A stretch of DNA of 8,560 nucleotides, taken from Methyloglobulus sp. (GTDB lineage Bacteria > Pseudomonadota > Gammaproteobacteria > Methylococcales > Methylomonadaceae). The stretch's first letter is position 1; each line of letters begins with the position of its first letter. The position numbers were made by a program, and so were the translations under genes. Of this stretch, positions 1 through 6,104 are shown piece by piece. The notes beneath the pieces were generated by a model, which was not told the origin of the DNA, ran no database searches, and saw only the letters and a list, made by a program, of their open reading frames with translations. The stretch is from assembly GCA_013140405.1 (NCBI GenBank), contig JABFSV010000328.1, positions 1 to 8,560 of the forward strand, given 5' to 3'.

Positions 1-375
1 CCAGTTTTAAATTTCTACAGCCATTCCGCATTAATTGCTGCCGAGAAATGTTTAATACCGTTCGATTGTGACAGCTTTTCCAGGGAAGCCTTGTATACGC
101 TGATGCAGACCGTCACGGAAATCAAAGCAGACCATAATCAAAAACTGGAAATTGAGGGCATCATTGTCAATCAGTACCAAAAACAAGCCAACCTACCACA
201 ACAAATGGTAGAGGCACTAATCGCAGAAGGCTTGCCGGTGTTTGGCGCAATGATCTCACCTTCCATCAAGGTCAGGGAATCCCATTCTGCATCACAGCCC
301 TTAGTGCACTACGTCCCAAACCACAAATTGACCCATGAATACCGGGCGTTGTACGCAGAGATACATGGCAGTTAG
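1..375 (+). CDS. ParA-family partition ATPase, C-terminal part (partial)
   Basis: The reading frame is open from base 1 to a TAG at 373-375 and gives 124 residues, so the start lies to the left of the window. The segment reads like the C-terminal half of a ParA/Soj-type ATPase: a stretch ending in LIPFDCDSFSREALYTL (roughly residues 18-34), then the conserved GIIVNQY strand, a helix, VFGAMISPSIKVRES, and a tail containing HKLTHEYRALYAEI. In the family these parts lie after the Walker A and Walker B motifs, which are not in the window. ParA proteins bind ATP and DNA and help segregate or position chromosomes, plasmids or other cargo. No parB or cargo gene is visible, so the cargo cannot be told. 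A TTG at base 91 is only an internal codon, because family-like sequence continues upstream of it. The following 158 bases hold no gene that I can see. Confidence 0.85.
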   Translation, partial: PVLNFYSHSALIAAEKCLIPFDCDSFSREALYTLMQTVTEIKADHNQKLEIEGIIVNQYQKQANLPQQMVEALIAEGLPVFGAMISPSIKVRESHSASQPLVHYVPNHKLTHEYRALYAEIHGS

Positions 376-533
376 AACGGCCTGAGAATTATTGATATTT
401 TTGAGGGAGGGGCTGAAAATTCAGCTTACAAACAACAACTGCCGTACAAACCACAAAACCGTAGGCTTACCCATAATGGTTTTTAGCGCTACATCTTGCC
501 TTTAGATCTTTGATTTACCAAAATCTACCATAA

Positions 534-563
534 AAAAAACCCAGCACTAAGGCTGGGTTTTTT
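534..563. terminator. Bidirectional intrinsic terminator
   Basis: A 12-bp arm (A6 followed by CCCAGC, 534-545) pairs with GCTGGG followed by T6 (552-563) around a 6-nt loop. A run of A on the left and T on the right gives a U tract whichever strand is read. It lies 16 bp beyond the stop of the minus-strand lipoprotein gene, for which it is well placed. It can also stop transcripts coming from the ParA-like gene on the plus strand. Confidence 0.9.
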
Positions 564-579
564 CCACACACTAAACTAA

Positions 580-699
580 TTAAAGAGCTATAGAGCTTGA
601 CTCTGATGGTCTTTGTTTAGTGCCGTCTTGAGGATCCATACAGCCAGTTAAGCCAACAATCATTAACGCGACAGCTACAAGTGATATAACTTTTTTCAT
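580..699 (-). CDS. Small lipoprotein, 39 aa, function unknown
   Basis: The frame encodes 39 residues. It starts MKKVISLVAVALMIVGLTGC: a two-lysine n-region, a hydrophobic h-region and a lipobox LTGC, with Cys20 the expected lipidated residue after signal peptidase II cleavage. The mature peptide would be only about 20 residues (CMDPQDGTKQ followed by an S-rich end). Asp at mature position +3 rather than +2 does not match the classic Lol avoidance signal, so sorting to the outer membrane is likely (inference). Start choice: GGAGGA at 707-712 lies 7 nt before the ATG. A promoter at 762-790 and a terminator at 534-563 frame the gene, so it looks like an independent single-gene unit. I do not recognise the family. 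It resembles entericidin-like or other short lipoproteins only in architecture. Confidence 0.8.
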   Translation of the reverse strand: MKKVISLVAVALMIVGLTGCMDPQDGTKQRPSESSSIAL

Positions 700-761
700 A
701 AAATTATCCTCCGATGGGTTTCAATTTTTTATTTTATTGTGCGCCTTAAAAGCACGGTGAA

Positions 762-790
762 TTTATATCATGACTGGAAAGGGGATGCAA
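762..790 (-). promoter_or_regulatory. Sigma-70-type promoter for the small lipoprotein gene
   Basis: Read on the minus strand there is a TTGCAT (-35, 785-790), a 17-bp spacer and a TATAAA (-10, 762-767). This gives a leader of about 55 nt before the lipoprotein ATG at 699. It lies just past the end of the 634-aa gene, where I see no strong terminator, so read-through may add to its transcription. Confidence 0.55.
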
Positions 791-818
791 TAACTAAAAC
801 CTTTTCCACTAAGCCTAG

Positions 819-2723
819 TTACAGTGAATTAATGTCTTCCGGTAAATCATAACTAATTTCCTTGCCAGACCAACGCACATTTCCCACAGTAACCCATTCA
901 GTTGCAAAGTTTTTATGTAACTGGTCTGGCACCCACTGGGTAGGGGCAGCAATTTTCTTCATTTTAATATTGAAGACTACATTTTCGAGATTTAAGCCCA
1001 TCTGATAACCCAAGAAAGCGGTCACTTTCATGATGAATTTTCGCAAACGCACATTATTTATCGTGGGAGTAACGGCAATATTCGCCCACATCGAGTGGAC
1101 ACGTCCCCAATTAGGGGCAAGCAAGCGCCCTTGCTCATTGACAAAGGGCAACCAGTGTTCGACCCCATGTTGGTCGATATAGGTGATCGCCAAAATACGG
1201 TCATAACCCGCGAAATGGTCATGCAAATAGAGCGCATGAGGGGTAATGCCGAAAAAGGTCGAAGACACCATAAGCAAGGCATTGCTGGCCTGGGAAATGG
1301 GCTTGCTGATATCCAACTTGTCATAGTCGATTGGCAATCGGTACACAAGCCCATAATGAATCGTGCTATTTAATTGCAATACCAGCAAAGCCAGCACTAT
1401 TTTTGTCAATTTTCTTGAGAGTGCCTTAGGCTTTTTCTGAGCGTACTGCTCAAAAATTTGATGGTATAACGTCTTATCTTGCAGAGGAAGGCCAACGGAA
1501 CATTCAGCGCCACAATTAATCCTCTGCCGAGAATCGGCAATTGCGCGATATTTTTGTTCTGCCCATTGCCTGATGCCAGGCAACCCTAAAAACACACCAA
1601 ATATCGCCATATAACGCATTTTAAGCAGGATTTGCCGATAGGTCGCAACTCCGCAATAGATTTTGTTATTCACGTCTAAAGCGTATAAATCGGTCAACAA
1701 AATATCCATGCCACAAACAGCCAGTGCGGGATATTTATCGGCGTATTCTTGGGCAGGTTTGAAATCTATGCATTCGAATATATCAAGGTGATTAAGGGTC
1801 AGGACTGTACGGTTACATAAAGGGCATTGCTGGTCGTAAAAAACCGTAAGCATTGGCTGTTTGGCTACAAACCGTTTGGCGATACTTCGCCAGCATCTGA
1901 ACGGCACTAGCAACACATAACAAACGAGCATCCCTATGCCGAATGGATAGATGTTTAAAGTAAGCACGATGCCCAGGTGCAACGACATCCCTATCAACAA
2001 ATAAACAACGCGTAGCCGCCGATGTGCAAAAAAGAACACGAAGGTCAGTTGGAAAACCATGATCGTGTAGCCTATGGTTTTTTGCAGCCACTCAATGTTA
2101 AGCAACGGCGACATATCGAGCGCAGAAACATAATACGGCTGCGTCGCCGGCAACCACGAACCCAAGCCATTGCGCCAATGTTCGGCAAATAGCTTGTGGA
2201 CGTCTGAATCCAAATACAGCCATCCCAAACAAACAATGATAGGCAAGCGGTACGCCAGTGCGGAAACCATTGCCGGTGGATAATTGCTGTAATGGACAAA
2301 GGGATCGCGGAGCTTGTGGCGAAGCCCGTCTATCGAAAATGCACGGTCGCCTGGCATAAACAGCAGAAAAAAGCCCACACCAATCATGAAAGTGTCAAAT
2401 CCCCCATCAAAATCCCGCTGCATCGACGTAAAATTCACAAAAATGATCCAGAATACGTAATTAGCAGTTATAGCAAATTGATAGCGATAACCTACTGCCA
2501 CGAAAGCAGCCACCATTCCCCATAGGCATAAGAACAGAGGAATACCTGGAAACTCAATATCTATATAAGGGACAGGGTCGAAGATTAAATGATTGAAATA
2601 ATACAGGAAAAATATTTCCTGTAACGTCACCAGCCCATAAAGAATGCGAAACAAGCCTATACCCGTAGCGGGTACTTTTTGCGAAAGCAGGTGGAGAATT
2701 TTTTGGTAAACAAATTGATACAT
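819..2723 (-). CDS. HTTM-domain membrane protein fused to DCC (DUF393) thiol-oxidoreductase domain
   Basis: The product is 634 residues. Residues 1-285 are strongly hydrophobic, with about eight predicted spans (around 20-41, 61-78, 83-99, 111-124, 157-171, 217-234, 239-257, 260-275). They have the look of the HTTM domain, the horizontally transferred transmembrane domain related to vitamin-K-dependent gamma-carboxylase. Residues 291-420 are a DCC/DUF393 domain beginning MLTVFYDQQCPLCNR, with a CxxC pair at Cys300 and Cys303 and a later Cys404/Cys408 pair. A further hydrophobic span (about 440-458) leads into a C-terminal soluble domain of about 175 residues, which I do not recognise. DCC domains are thioredoxin-like and predicted to do thiol-disulfide chemistry; the substrate is unknown. 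The ATG at 2723 has no good SD sequence, and an inverted repeat sits where one would be. No close neighbour is co-transcribed for certain. Carboxylase activity should not be assumed. Confidence 0.82.
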   Translation of the reverse strand: MYQFVYQKILHLLSQKVPATGIGLFRILYGLVTLQEIFFLYYFNHLIFDPVPYIDIEFPGIPLFLCLWGMVAAFVAVGYRYQFAITANYVFWIIFVNFTSMQRDFDGGFDTFMIGVGFFLLFMPGDRAFSIDGLRHKLRDPFVHYSNYPPAMVSALAYRLPIIVCLGWLYLDSDVHKLFAEHWRNGLGSWLPATQPYYVSALDMSPLLNIEWLQKTIGYTIMVFQLTFVFFFAHRRLRVVYLLIGMSLHLGIVLTLNIYPFGIGMLVCYVLLVPFRCWRSIAKRFVAKQPMLTVFYDQQCPLCNRTVLTLNHLDIFECIDFKPAQEYADKYPALAVCGMDILLTDLYALDVNNKIYCGVATYRQILLKMRYMAIFGVFLGLPGIRQWAEQKYRAIADSRQRINCGAECSVGLPLQDKTLYHQIFEQYAQKKPKALSRKLTKIVLALLVLQLNSTIHYGLVYRLPIDYDKLDISKPISQASNALLMVSSTFFGITPHALYLHDHFAGYDRILAITYIDQHGVEHWLPFVNEQGRLLAPNWGRVHSMWANIAVTPTINNVRLRKFIMKVTAFLGYQMGLNLENVVFNIKMKKIAAPTQWVPDQLHKNFATEWVTVGNVRWSGKEISYDLPEDINSL

Positions 2724-2730
2724 TTTAAAA

Positions 2731-2744
2731 TTCGAATCTTCGAA
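2731..2744. repeat. Short inverted repeat in the leader of the HTTM-DCC gene
   Basis: Two copies of the self-complementary hexamer TTCGAA are separated by 2 bp, 7 bp upstream of the ATG at 2723. This is the place where a Shine-Dalgarno sequence would be expected, and none is visible. It could form a small hairpin of about 5 bp or bind a dimeric protein. It may also be chance in an AT-rich leader. Confidence 0.3.
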
Positions 2745-2805
2745 AAAAAATGTATGGATTATCAGGCAAGGGCGGCGGGAATAATATGCAACACTAGATA
2801 AACTA

Positions 2806-2841
2806 AGGCCGCTAACGACTCAAAAGAATCGATAGCGGCCT
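2806..2841 (-). terminator. Likely intrinsic terminator after the 43-aa membrane peptide gene
   Basis: A 9-bp perfect arm AGGCCGCTA (2806-2814) pairs with TAGCGGCCT (2833-2841), with three more possible pairs inside after one mismatch. On the minus strand it is followed by TTAGTTTATC, a poor but usable U-rich stretch. It begins 26 bp after the stop of the 43-aa gene and separates it from the HTTM-DCC gene. Confidence 0.6.
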
Positions 2842-2867
2842 GAGAACAGAAAAAATCAAATAACGGC

Positions 2868-2999
2868 TTATTGCTCGTCGTCTGGATGTGGCGCGAAAAC
2901 CCATTTCAAAAGCATAACAACCGCACCTACCACTACAATAAGACCCACAACACCCGCTGGTGTTTTCAATGTTTCAGTTAAATCTAAAATGAACCCCAT
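2868..2999 (-). CDS. Small single-span membrane protein, 43 aa, function unknown
   Basis: The frame encodes 43 residues: a polar N-terminal segment (MGFILDLTETLKTP), one hydrophobic helix of about 19 residues (around 15-33, rich in Val and Gly), then KWVFAPHPDDEQ with an acidic end. Start choice: GGTAGGA lies about 6 nt before the ATG. A good promoter (3064-3091) lies upstream and a hairpin terminator (2806-2841) downstream, so it appears to be its own unit. The positive charge (Lys32) after the helix with an acidic tail leaves the orientation uncertain. I do not recognise the family. Small membrane peptides of this size often bind and modulate a larger membrane complex, but nothing here names the partner. 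Confidence 0.72.
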   Translation of the reverse strand: MGFILDLTETLKTPAGVVGLIVVVGAVVMLLKWVFAPHPDDEQ

Positions 3000-3063
3000 G
3001 TCTGTCCTACCTTTTAATTTGTTTTTAAAGATTGCTACTTAAAATATAGCAAATGGAGCGTAA

Positions 3064-3091
3064 ATGATACTTTAGGCAACTTTAAAGTCAA
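3064..3091 (-). promoter_or_regulatory. Sigma-70-type promoter for the 43-aa membrane peptide gene
   Basis: Read on the minus strand: TTGACT (-35, 3086-3091), a 16-bp spacer and TATCAT (-10, 3064-3069). Each hexamer differs from consensus at one base. The start of transcription would lie about 58 nt before the ATG at 2999. The position, between the end of the porin cassette and the small gene, supports independent transcription. Confidence 0.6.
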
Positions 3092-3202
3092 GGTTTTGTT
3101 GTTTGCTTATTAACGGCAGCGCTTGATAAACCCATGTGTGAAAACCTAAATAGTAACCGCATAACCTGAAGCCAGCAGCAAACAGTACAGCCTGAGAATA
3201 CG

Positions 3203-3706
3203 CTAATCGGGATCAACTTCCCGCAAATGCCTACGTGCGCGAATCAATGAAGCGGCGACTACAAATATCAGCGCTGCCAAAGAAAACTCCAGCACCAAAA
3301 ATGAAGCGACCTTGAAATAGGCAAACAGCGGATGCACAAATCTGACTAACCAACCTCCCGACTCATCGGCAAGTGCGGAAATGTAGGTTAGGCTGCTTAA
3401 CCAAATTTTTAGCCGTGTAGAAAAGTTAGTCATCAGCATGAGATGCGTCAATGTCACCACCAACATTCCCATCGAAAACAAATGGAAGTGCGACACTTCC
3501 AGCATACCTTGGTAACTTCTGGGTTGGGTAAATTGCTCCTCAGAACCGAGGTAATAAGCAATGACGGATTTAGGTGTTAAATCCATGTGGTGAAAATACA
3601 TCATGCCATTGCTAAGCCATAGCAAAGCAACATAGCCCAGGAACATCAACACCAGTGCATTCAGCAAGGATTTACGGTGTTGCTCACCCGTCACAAAATA
3701 GCGCAT
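3203..3706 (-). CDS. Small polytopic inner-membrane protein with conserved-looking histidines, downstream of the FMN-binding protein gene
   Basis: The product is 167 residues with about four hydrophobic spans (around 14-36, 72-93, 98-113 and 133-155) and a basic C-terminal tail (RARRH), consistent with an inner-membrane protein. Histidines lie at or inside the spans: His39 and His40 at the end of span 1, His73, His75 and His88 in span 2, and His125 before span 4. The loop 51-70 (YYLGSEEQF onward, then LEVSHFHLF) has the look of a conserved motif. Its ATG overlaps the TGA of the FMN-binding protein gene by one base (TGATG), which implies translational coupling and a shared job. I do not recognise a named family. 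The His spacing in span 2 (13 residues from 75 to 88) would suit b-type heme ligation, but that is inference and could equally reflect metal or quinone binding. Confidence 0.8.
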   Translation of the reverse strand: MRYFVTGEQHRKSLLNALVLMFLGYVALLWLSNGMMYFHHMDLTPKSVIAYYLGSEEQFTQPRSYQGMLEVSHFHLFSMGMLVVTLTHLMLMTNFSTRLKIWLSSLTYISALADESGGWLVRFVHPLFAYFKVASFLVLEFSLAALIFVVAASLIRARRHLREVDPD

Positions 3707-4257
3707 CAGTTGTTACTCTGGTTTTTTACCATCGTCAGGTATAACGCAATCACTTTGCGGACACTATTGACAGCAGCCCGTGTACTTAACGTCGCACCGG
3801 AAACACCTTGAATGCCTTTGCTAAAATCCAATTCCGCCAATGGCTTACCGTTAAGCTGCTCAAACCAACGTTCCGGTGGCTGGTACTCCGGCGGCTCATG
3901 GAATGCTAAGGTATAAACATTTCTTAAATCACCTGCTGGAGTGAGCACTATCATCAAGGTTTCCGGTTTAGTTCGCACTGTAATCGTTTCGATGGCGGCA
4001 TAGCCCAGTATTTTGTCTTTTTGTTTGCCGACATAGAAAGTAAACATACCGGAATCCAGCTTTACTTTGGCATCCTTTTGAATAGTTGCCATTTGTTGGT
4101 CATCAGGAAATAACGATAAGTTTTCGATTTGTGCATCTTCACCAAAAGCTAGCACCATTGCCTCATTTTTGCTGTAAAAAATCTTGGCAAAACTGGGCGT
4201 AACCACAACCAGCAGCAATAAAATGATAACTAACCATCTGTTCTTGGGCATTTCCAT
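3706..4257 (-). CDS. Exported FMN-binding domain protein with SGAT flavinylation motif
   Basis: The product is 183 residues. Residues 1-24 are a signal peptide (hydrophobic 9-20, likely cleavage after SFA), so the protein should be periplasmic, or held by an uncleaved N-terminal anchor. The FMN-binding domain spans about 80-172: a strand region containing ILGYAAIETI, then LMIVLTPAGDLRNVYTL, and near the end GVSGATLSTRAAVNSV. In NqrC/RnfG-type domains the Thr of SGAT (here Thr156) receives FMN from ApbE as a phosphoester. The Asp usually found three residues before the Ser is Gln150 here. Such proteins carry electrons outside the cytoplasm. No apbE is in the window. The gene follows the porin gene after 169 bp and overlaps the next gene by one base. 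An in-frame ATG at codon 3 is an alternative start; the first ATG has a weak GAG-containing SD. Confidence 0.88.
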   Translation of the reverse strand: MEMPKNRWLVIILLLLVVVTPSFAKIFYSKNEAMVLAFGEDAQIENLSLFPDDQQMATIQKDAKVKLDSGMFTFYVGKQKDKILGYAAIETITVRTKPETLMIVLTPAGDLRNVYTLAFHEPPEYQPPERWFEQLNGKPLAELDFSKGIQGVSGATLSTRAAVNSVRKVIALYLTMVKNQSNN

Positions 4258-4322
4258 TATTTATCTCAAGCTATCAAATCTTTAGTTTTAGATCTCATTC
4301 GACACGTTAAGACCGCAACCAA

Positions 4323-4365
4323 ACGCCAGTCAATCAAGTAAAATCCATGCTGTTATGACTGGCGT
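4323..4365. repeat. Inverted repeat between the porin and FMN-binding protein genes
   Basis: A perfect 10-bp arm ACGCCAGTCA (4323-4332) matches TGACTGGCGT (4356-4365) across a 23-nt loop. On the minus strand it follows the porin stop by about 60 bp and is trailed only by a weak T-rich stretch (TTGGTTG). It could be a leaky terminator or an mRNA-stabilising hairpin that lets the porin be made in excess over the two downstream proteins. An operator for a promoter of the FMN-binding protein gene is another reading. Confidence 0.6.
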
Positions 4366-4426
4366 GTGGCTATCAATAGCGATTTGGTGCAAATGCCATA
4401 ATACTATATTAGCCAAGAAGATTCCG

Positions 4427-5851
4427 TTAGAAAATAAAACCGAAGCCCAAGTTAAAGTCATCCGGCACGCTGCCTTTTTTGGCCGAGAAATTACGATAAT
4501 CGGCTTTAATCACAACATTTGGAATGGGCTTATATTGCAAACCGAACTGATAAATTTGCCTGTCCTTGGTTTCATCATCCAGGAAACCGTTTGGCGCTTC
4601 TGCAATGGTGTCATACTGCTCATAACGGAAAAACGGTGCCAGGTATTGAGTAGTATCTGCGATTAAGTGCGGCATGATGTCATAACCAACCTCGGTGTAC
4701 CAACCGTAATTCTCTGATCCAACCACTGCATTTTCTTTTCCATCAACAGTCCGCTGGGCGCTAAGTAGATCAGCATTATTGATATGCCCCCATGAACCTA
4801 ATGCCCGCCATTCTAAACCTCGGTATTTCCATTGGGCGTGGCCTTCATAGAGCTGCACCAAGACATCAGGATTCTTCCCTGCAAAGGTTTGGTTCTGCCC
4901 TGAATTTCCGACATAAGCAGAACCACCAACAGACACACCAGGCAATACCTCAGGTGCGTAATCCATACGGGCAACATAGCCAAAATTTTCTGCCTTGGCA
5001 TTGCTGCCGCCGCCACGCCCATCTCGAATGCCGTTGGAACTAAACTCCCCCGCATTCAAACCATTAACCACATAAGTCGTATACGTCAACTCAGGCGTGA
5101 TTTGACCGAACAAACCCACACCGACTTCACGCCAAGTACTCGGAATAATGCGGCGTTCAACTTCAGGGCGATTATTGCCAAAGAAGAATGGCGGTTCATG
5201 GATCTGGTTGATAAAGCCCATCGGCATCAACACCAAACCCGCCCTGATATTCGCCATCGGGTCGATAAAGAAGTCCAATGCTGCAAATTCCACAGAAACT
5301 TCACCTTTTTCTTCTGAGCCTTCCCCAGTCGTCGCATGTTCAAATTCAAGTTCACTATTGAACAGGATGTTATCGGTAAATTTGTAACCGGCATACAAGA
5401 CTAAGCGTTCCATATCGGCATTATCGACATTGTTTGCCTTGTCGCCGACAAACGCCTGATAATTGGCTTCGCCATATCCGCCAATCGACAAACCTTTGCC
5501 GACTTGATAAATTTTCGATGCCGCAGGCCCCAAACCGTACATGCTTTTGTACTTTGCTTCTTCGGGAATTGCCAAGTTGGTACGTAATTTTTCAACTTCT
5601 TGGCTTAATACGTCGGTTTTACGTTCCAAATTCTTCACATTGCTGGTCTCAGCGTTTGCAGAAGGCGGCTGGTCACTTACAGGCGAGCTTACCATTCGCG
5701 ATTTCATCGCCTCAATTTCCTGTTGCTGTGCTTGGATAATCTTCCACATATCGTCCATCGTTTTTGGCTTTTCCAAAGCATGTATTTGTGTACTTAAGGC
5801 AATGAGTGCCGTTAATACAATGCTTTTAAAAACCATTTGGCTGATCTTCAT
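4427..5851 (-). CDS. Outer-membrane porin with N-terminal coiled coil (OprO/P- or DcaP-like)
   Basis: The product is 474 residues. A signal peptide covers about 1-25 (cleavage near IHA-LEK). Residues 31-95 are heptad-like and polar with a Pro/Ser-rich break at 55-70, consistent with a trimerising coiled coil. From about 119 onward there are alternating amphipathic strands (GLSIGGYGEANY, RLVLYAGYKF, ILFNSELEFEHA, ANIRAGLVLMP, ITPELTYTTYVVNG), ending in a C-terminal Phe (GFGFIF) as outer-membrane barrels do. The charged stretch around EPPFFFGNNRPEVERRIIP (219-237) would be an inward loop. The overall pattern resembles phosphate-selective or DcaP-type porins; the solute is not evident. Start choice: GAGGAG lies 5 nt before the ATG, with a promoter 38 bp upstream. 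It is first in the apparent cassette with the FMN-binding and membrane protein genes. The Fur-like operator suggests induction under iron limitation. Confidence 0.88.
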   Translation of the reverse strand: MKISQMVFKSIVLTALIALSTQIHALEKPKTMDDMWKIIQAQQQEIEAMKSRMVSSPVSDQPPSANAETSNVKNLERKTDVLSQEVEKLRTNLAIPEEAKYKSMYGLGPAASKIYQVGKGLSIGGYGEANYQAFVGDKANNVDNADMERLVLYAGYKFTDNILFNSELEFEHATTGEGSEEKGEVSVEFAALDFFIDPMANIRAGLVLMPMGFINQIHEPPFFFGNNRPEVERRIIPSTWREVGVGLFGQITPELTYTTYVVNGLNAGEFSSNGIRDGRGGGSNAKAENFGYVARMDYAPEVLPGVSVGGSAYVGNSGQNQTFAGKNPDVLVQLYEGHAQWKYRGLEWRALGSWGHINNADLLSAQRTVDGKENAVVGSENYGWYTEVGYDIMPHLIADTTQYLAPFFRYEQYDTIAEAPNGFLDDETKDRQIYQFGLQYKPIPNVVIKADYRNFSAKKGSVPDDFNLGFGFIF

Positions 5852-5888
5852 AATTACTCCTCTGTTCGTTAATTAGGCTAGTGGCAAG

Positions 5889-5918
5889 AGTATAATATAA
5901 ATAAACAGCAAGATACAA
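5889..5918 (-). promoter_or_regulatory. Promoter of the porin cassette
   Basis: On the minus strand TTGTAT (-35, 5913-5918) is followed, after 18 bp, by TATACT (-10, 5889-5894); a 17-bp alternative with TTATAC is also possible. The transcript would start about 30 nt before the porin ATG. The -35 is one arm of the palindrome at 5913-5935, so a protein bound there would block RNA polymerase. Confidence 0.6.
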
Positions 5919-5935
5919 ATGATTCTTATTTGTAT
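5913..5935. promoter_or_regulatory. Palindromic operator, Fur-like, overlapping the porin -35
   Basis: Perfect 8-bp arms ATACAAAT and ATTTGTAT flank a 7-bp centre GATTCTT. The core AATGATTCTTATT resembles the Fur box (about 11 of 19 positions against the Escherichia coli consensus when read on the minus strand, counted by eye). The perfect dyad and its overlap with the -35 support a repressor site. Because the match is only fair, another dimeric regulator is possible. Confidence 0.55.
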
Positions 5936-6076
5936 TGTTTAAAATAAGCTATGCTCCTTCGGGTTTGATCCCCAACGCAACAACAAATGGAATTAAATTA
6001 GGTAGTAGGCATCAAGTTTGCGAATGTAAAGTAATCGTAGCCAGCCATCCTACAAAACTGCTAAGAACAAATTCGC

Positions 6077-6104
6077 TTGACATGCTAATGAGAATTATTA
6101 TTAT
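6077..6104 (+). promoter_or_regulatory. Strong promoter for the small-gene pair
   Basis: TTGACA (consensus -35, 6077-6082), a 16-bp spacer and TATTAT (-10, 6099-6104, one mismatch). Transcription would start near 6111, about 26 nt before the ATG at 6137. The spacer holds a Fur-box-like sequence, so the promoter should be shut off when iron is plentiful. It points away from the porin promoter. Confidence 0.7.
6085..6103 (+). promoter_or_regulatory. Fur box
   Basis: CTAATGAGAATTATTATTA closely follows the Fur consensus of NAT repeats (TAATGAGAATTATTA at its centre, 6086-6100). It lies between the -35 and -10 of the plus-strand promoter, the classic place for repression by iron-loaded Fur. No fur gene is in the window; assignment rests on the motif and its position. 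Confidence 0.75.

Noticed and set aside
91..93. TTG at 91 as the start of a 94-aa protein
   Set aside because: The frame is open to the window edge and the upstream 30 codons match the ParA family, so the gene is partial.
412..425. Small palindrome GCTGAA-AA-TTCAGC after the ParA-like gene
   Set aside because: The arms are only 6 bp and no T run follows; it is too short to call a terminator, and the hairpin at 534-563 is much better.
1058..2525. Frames of 75-98 codons on both strands inside the HTTM-DCC gene
   Set aside because: They overlap a long frame with clear domains and have no start signals of their own.
3110..3202. Possible terminator after the 167-aa membrane protein gene
   Set aside because: I could not find a stem of useful length followed by a T run, so termination there is unsupported.
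4355..4666. 103-codon plus-strand frame overlapping the porin 3' end
   Set aside because: It lies mostly antisense to a convincing porin gene, has no SD or family-like sequence, and its first part crosses the inverted repeat.
4792..5876. Several plus-strand and alternate minus-strand frames of 64-111 codons inside the porin
   Set aside because: They are shadows of the porin coding frame: no start signals, odd composition, and the porin has signal peptide, barrel pattern and terminal Phe.
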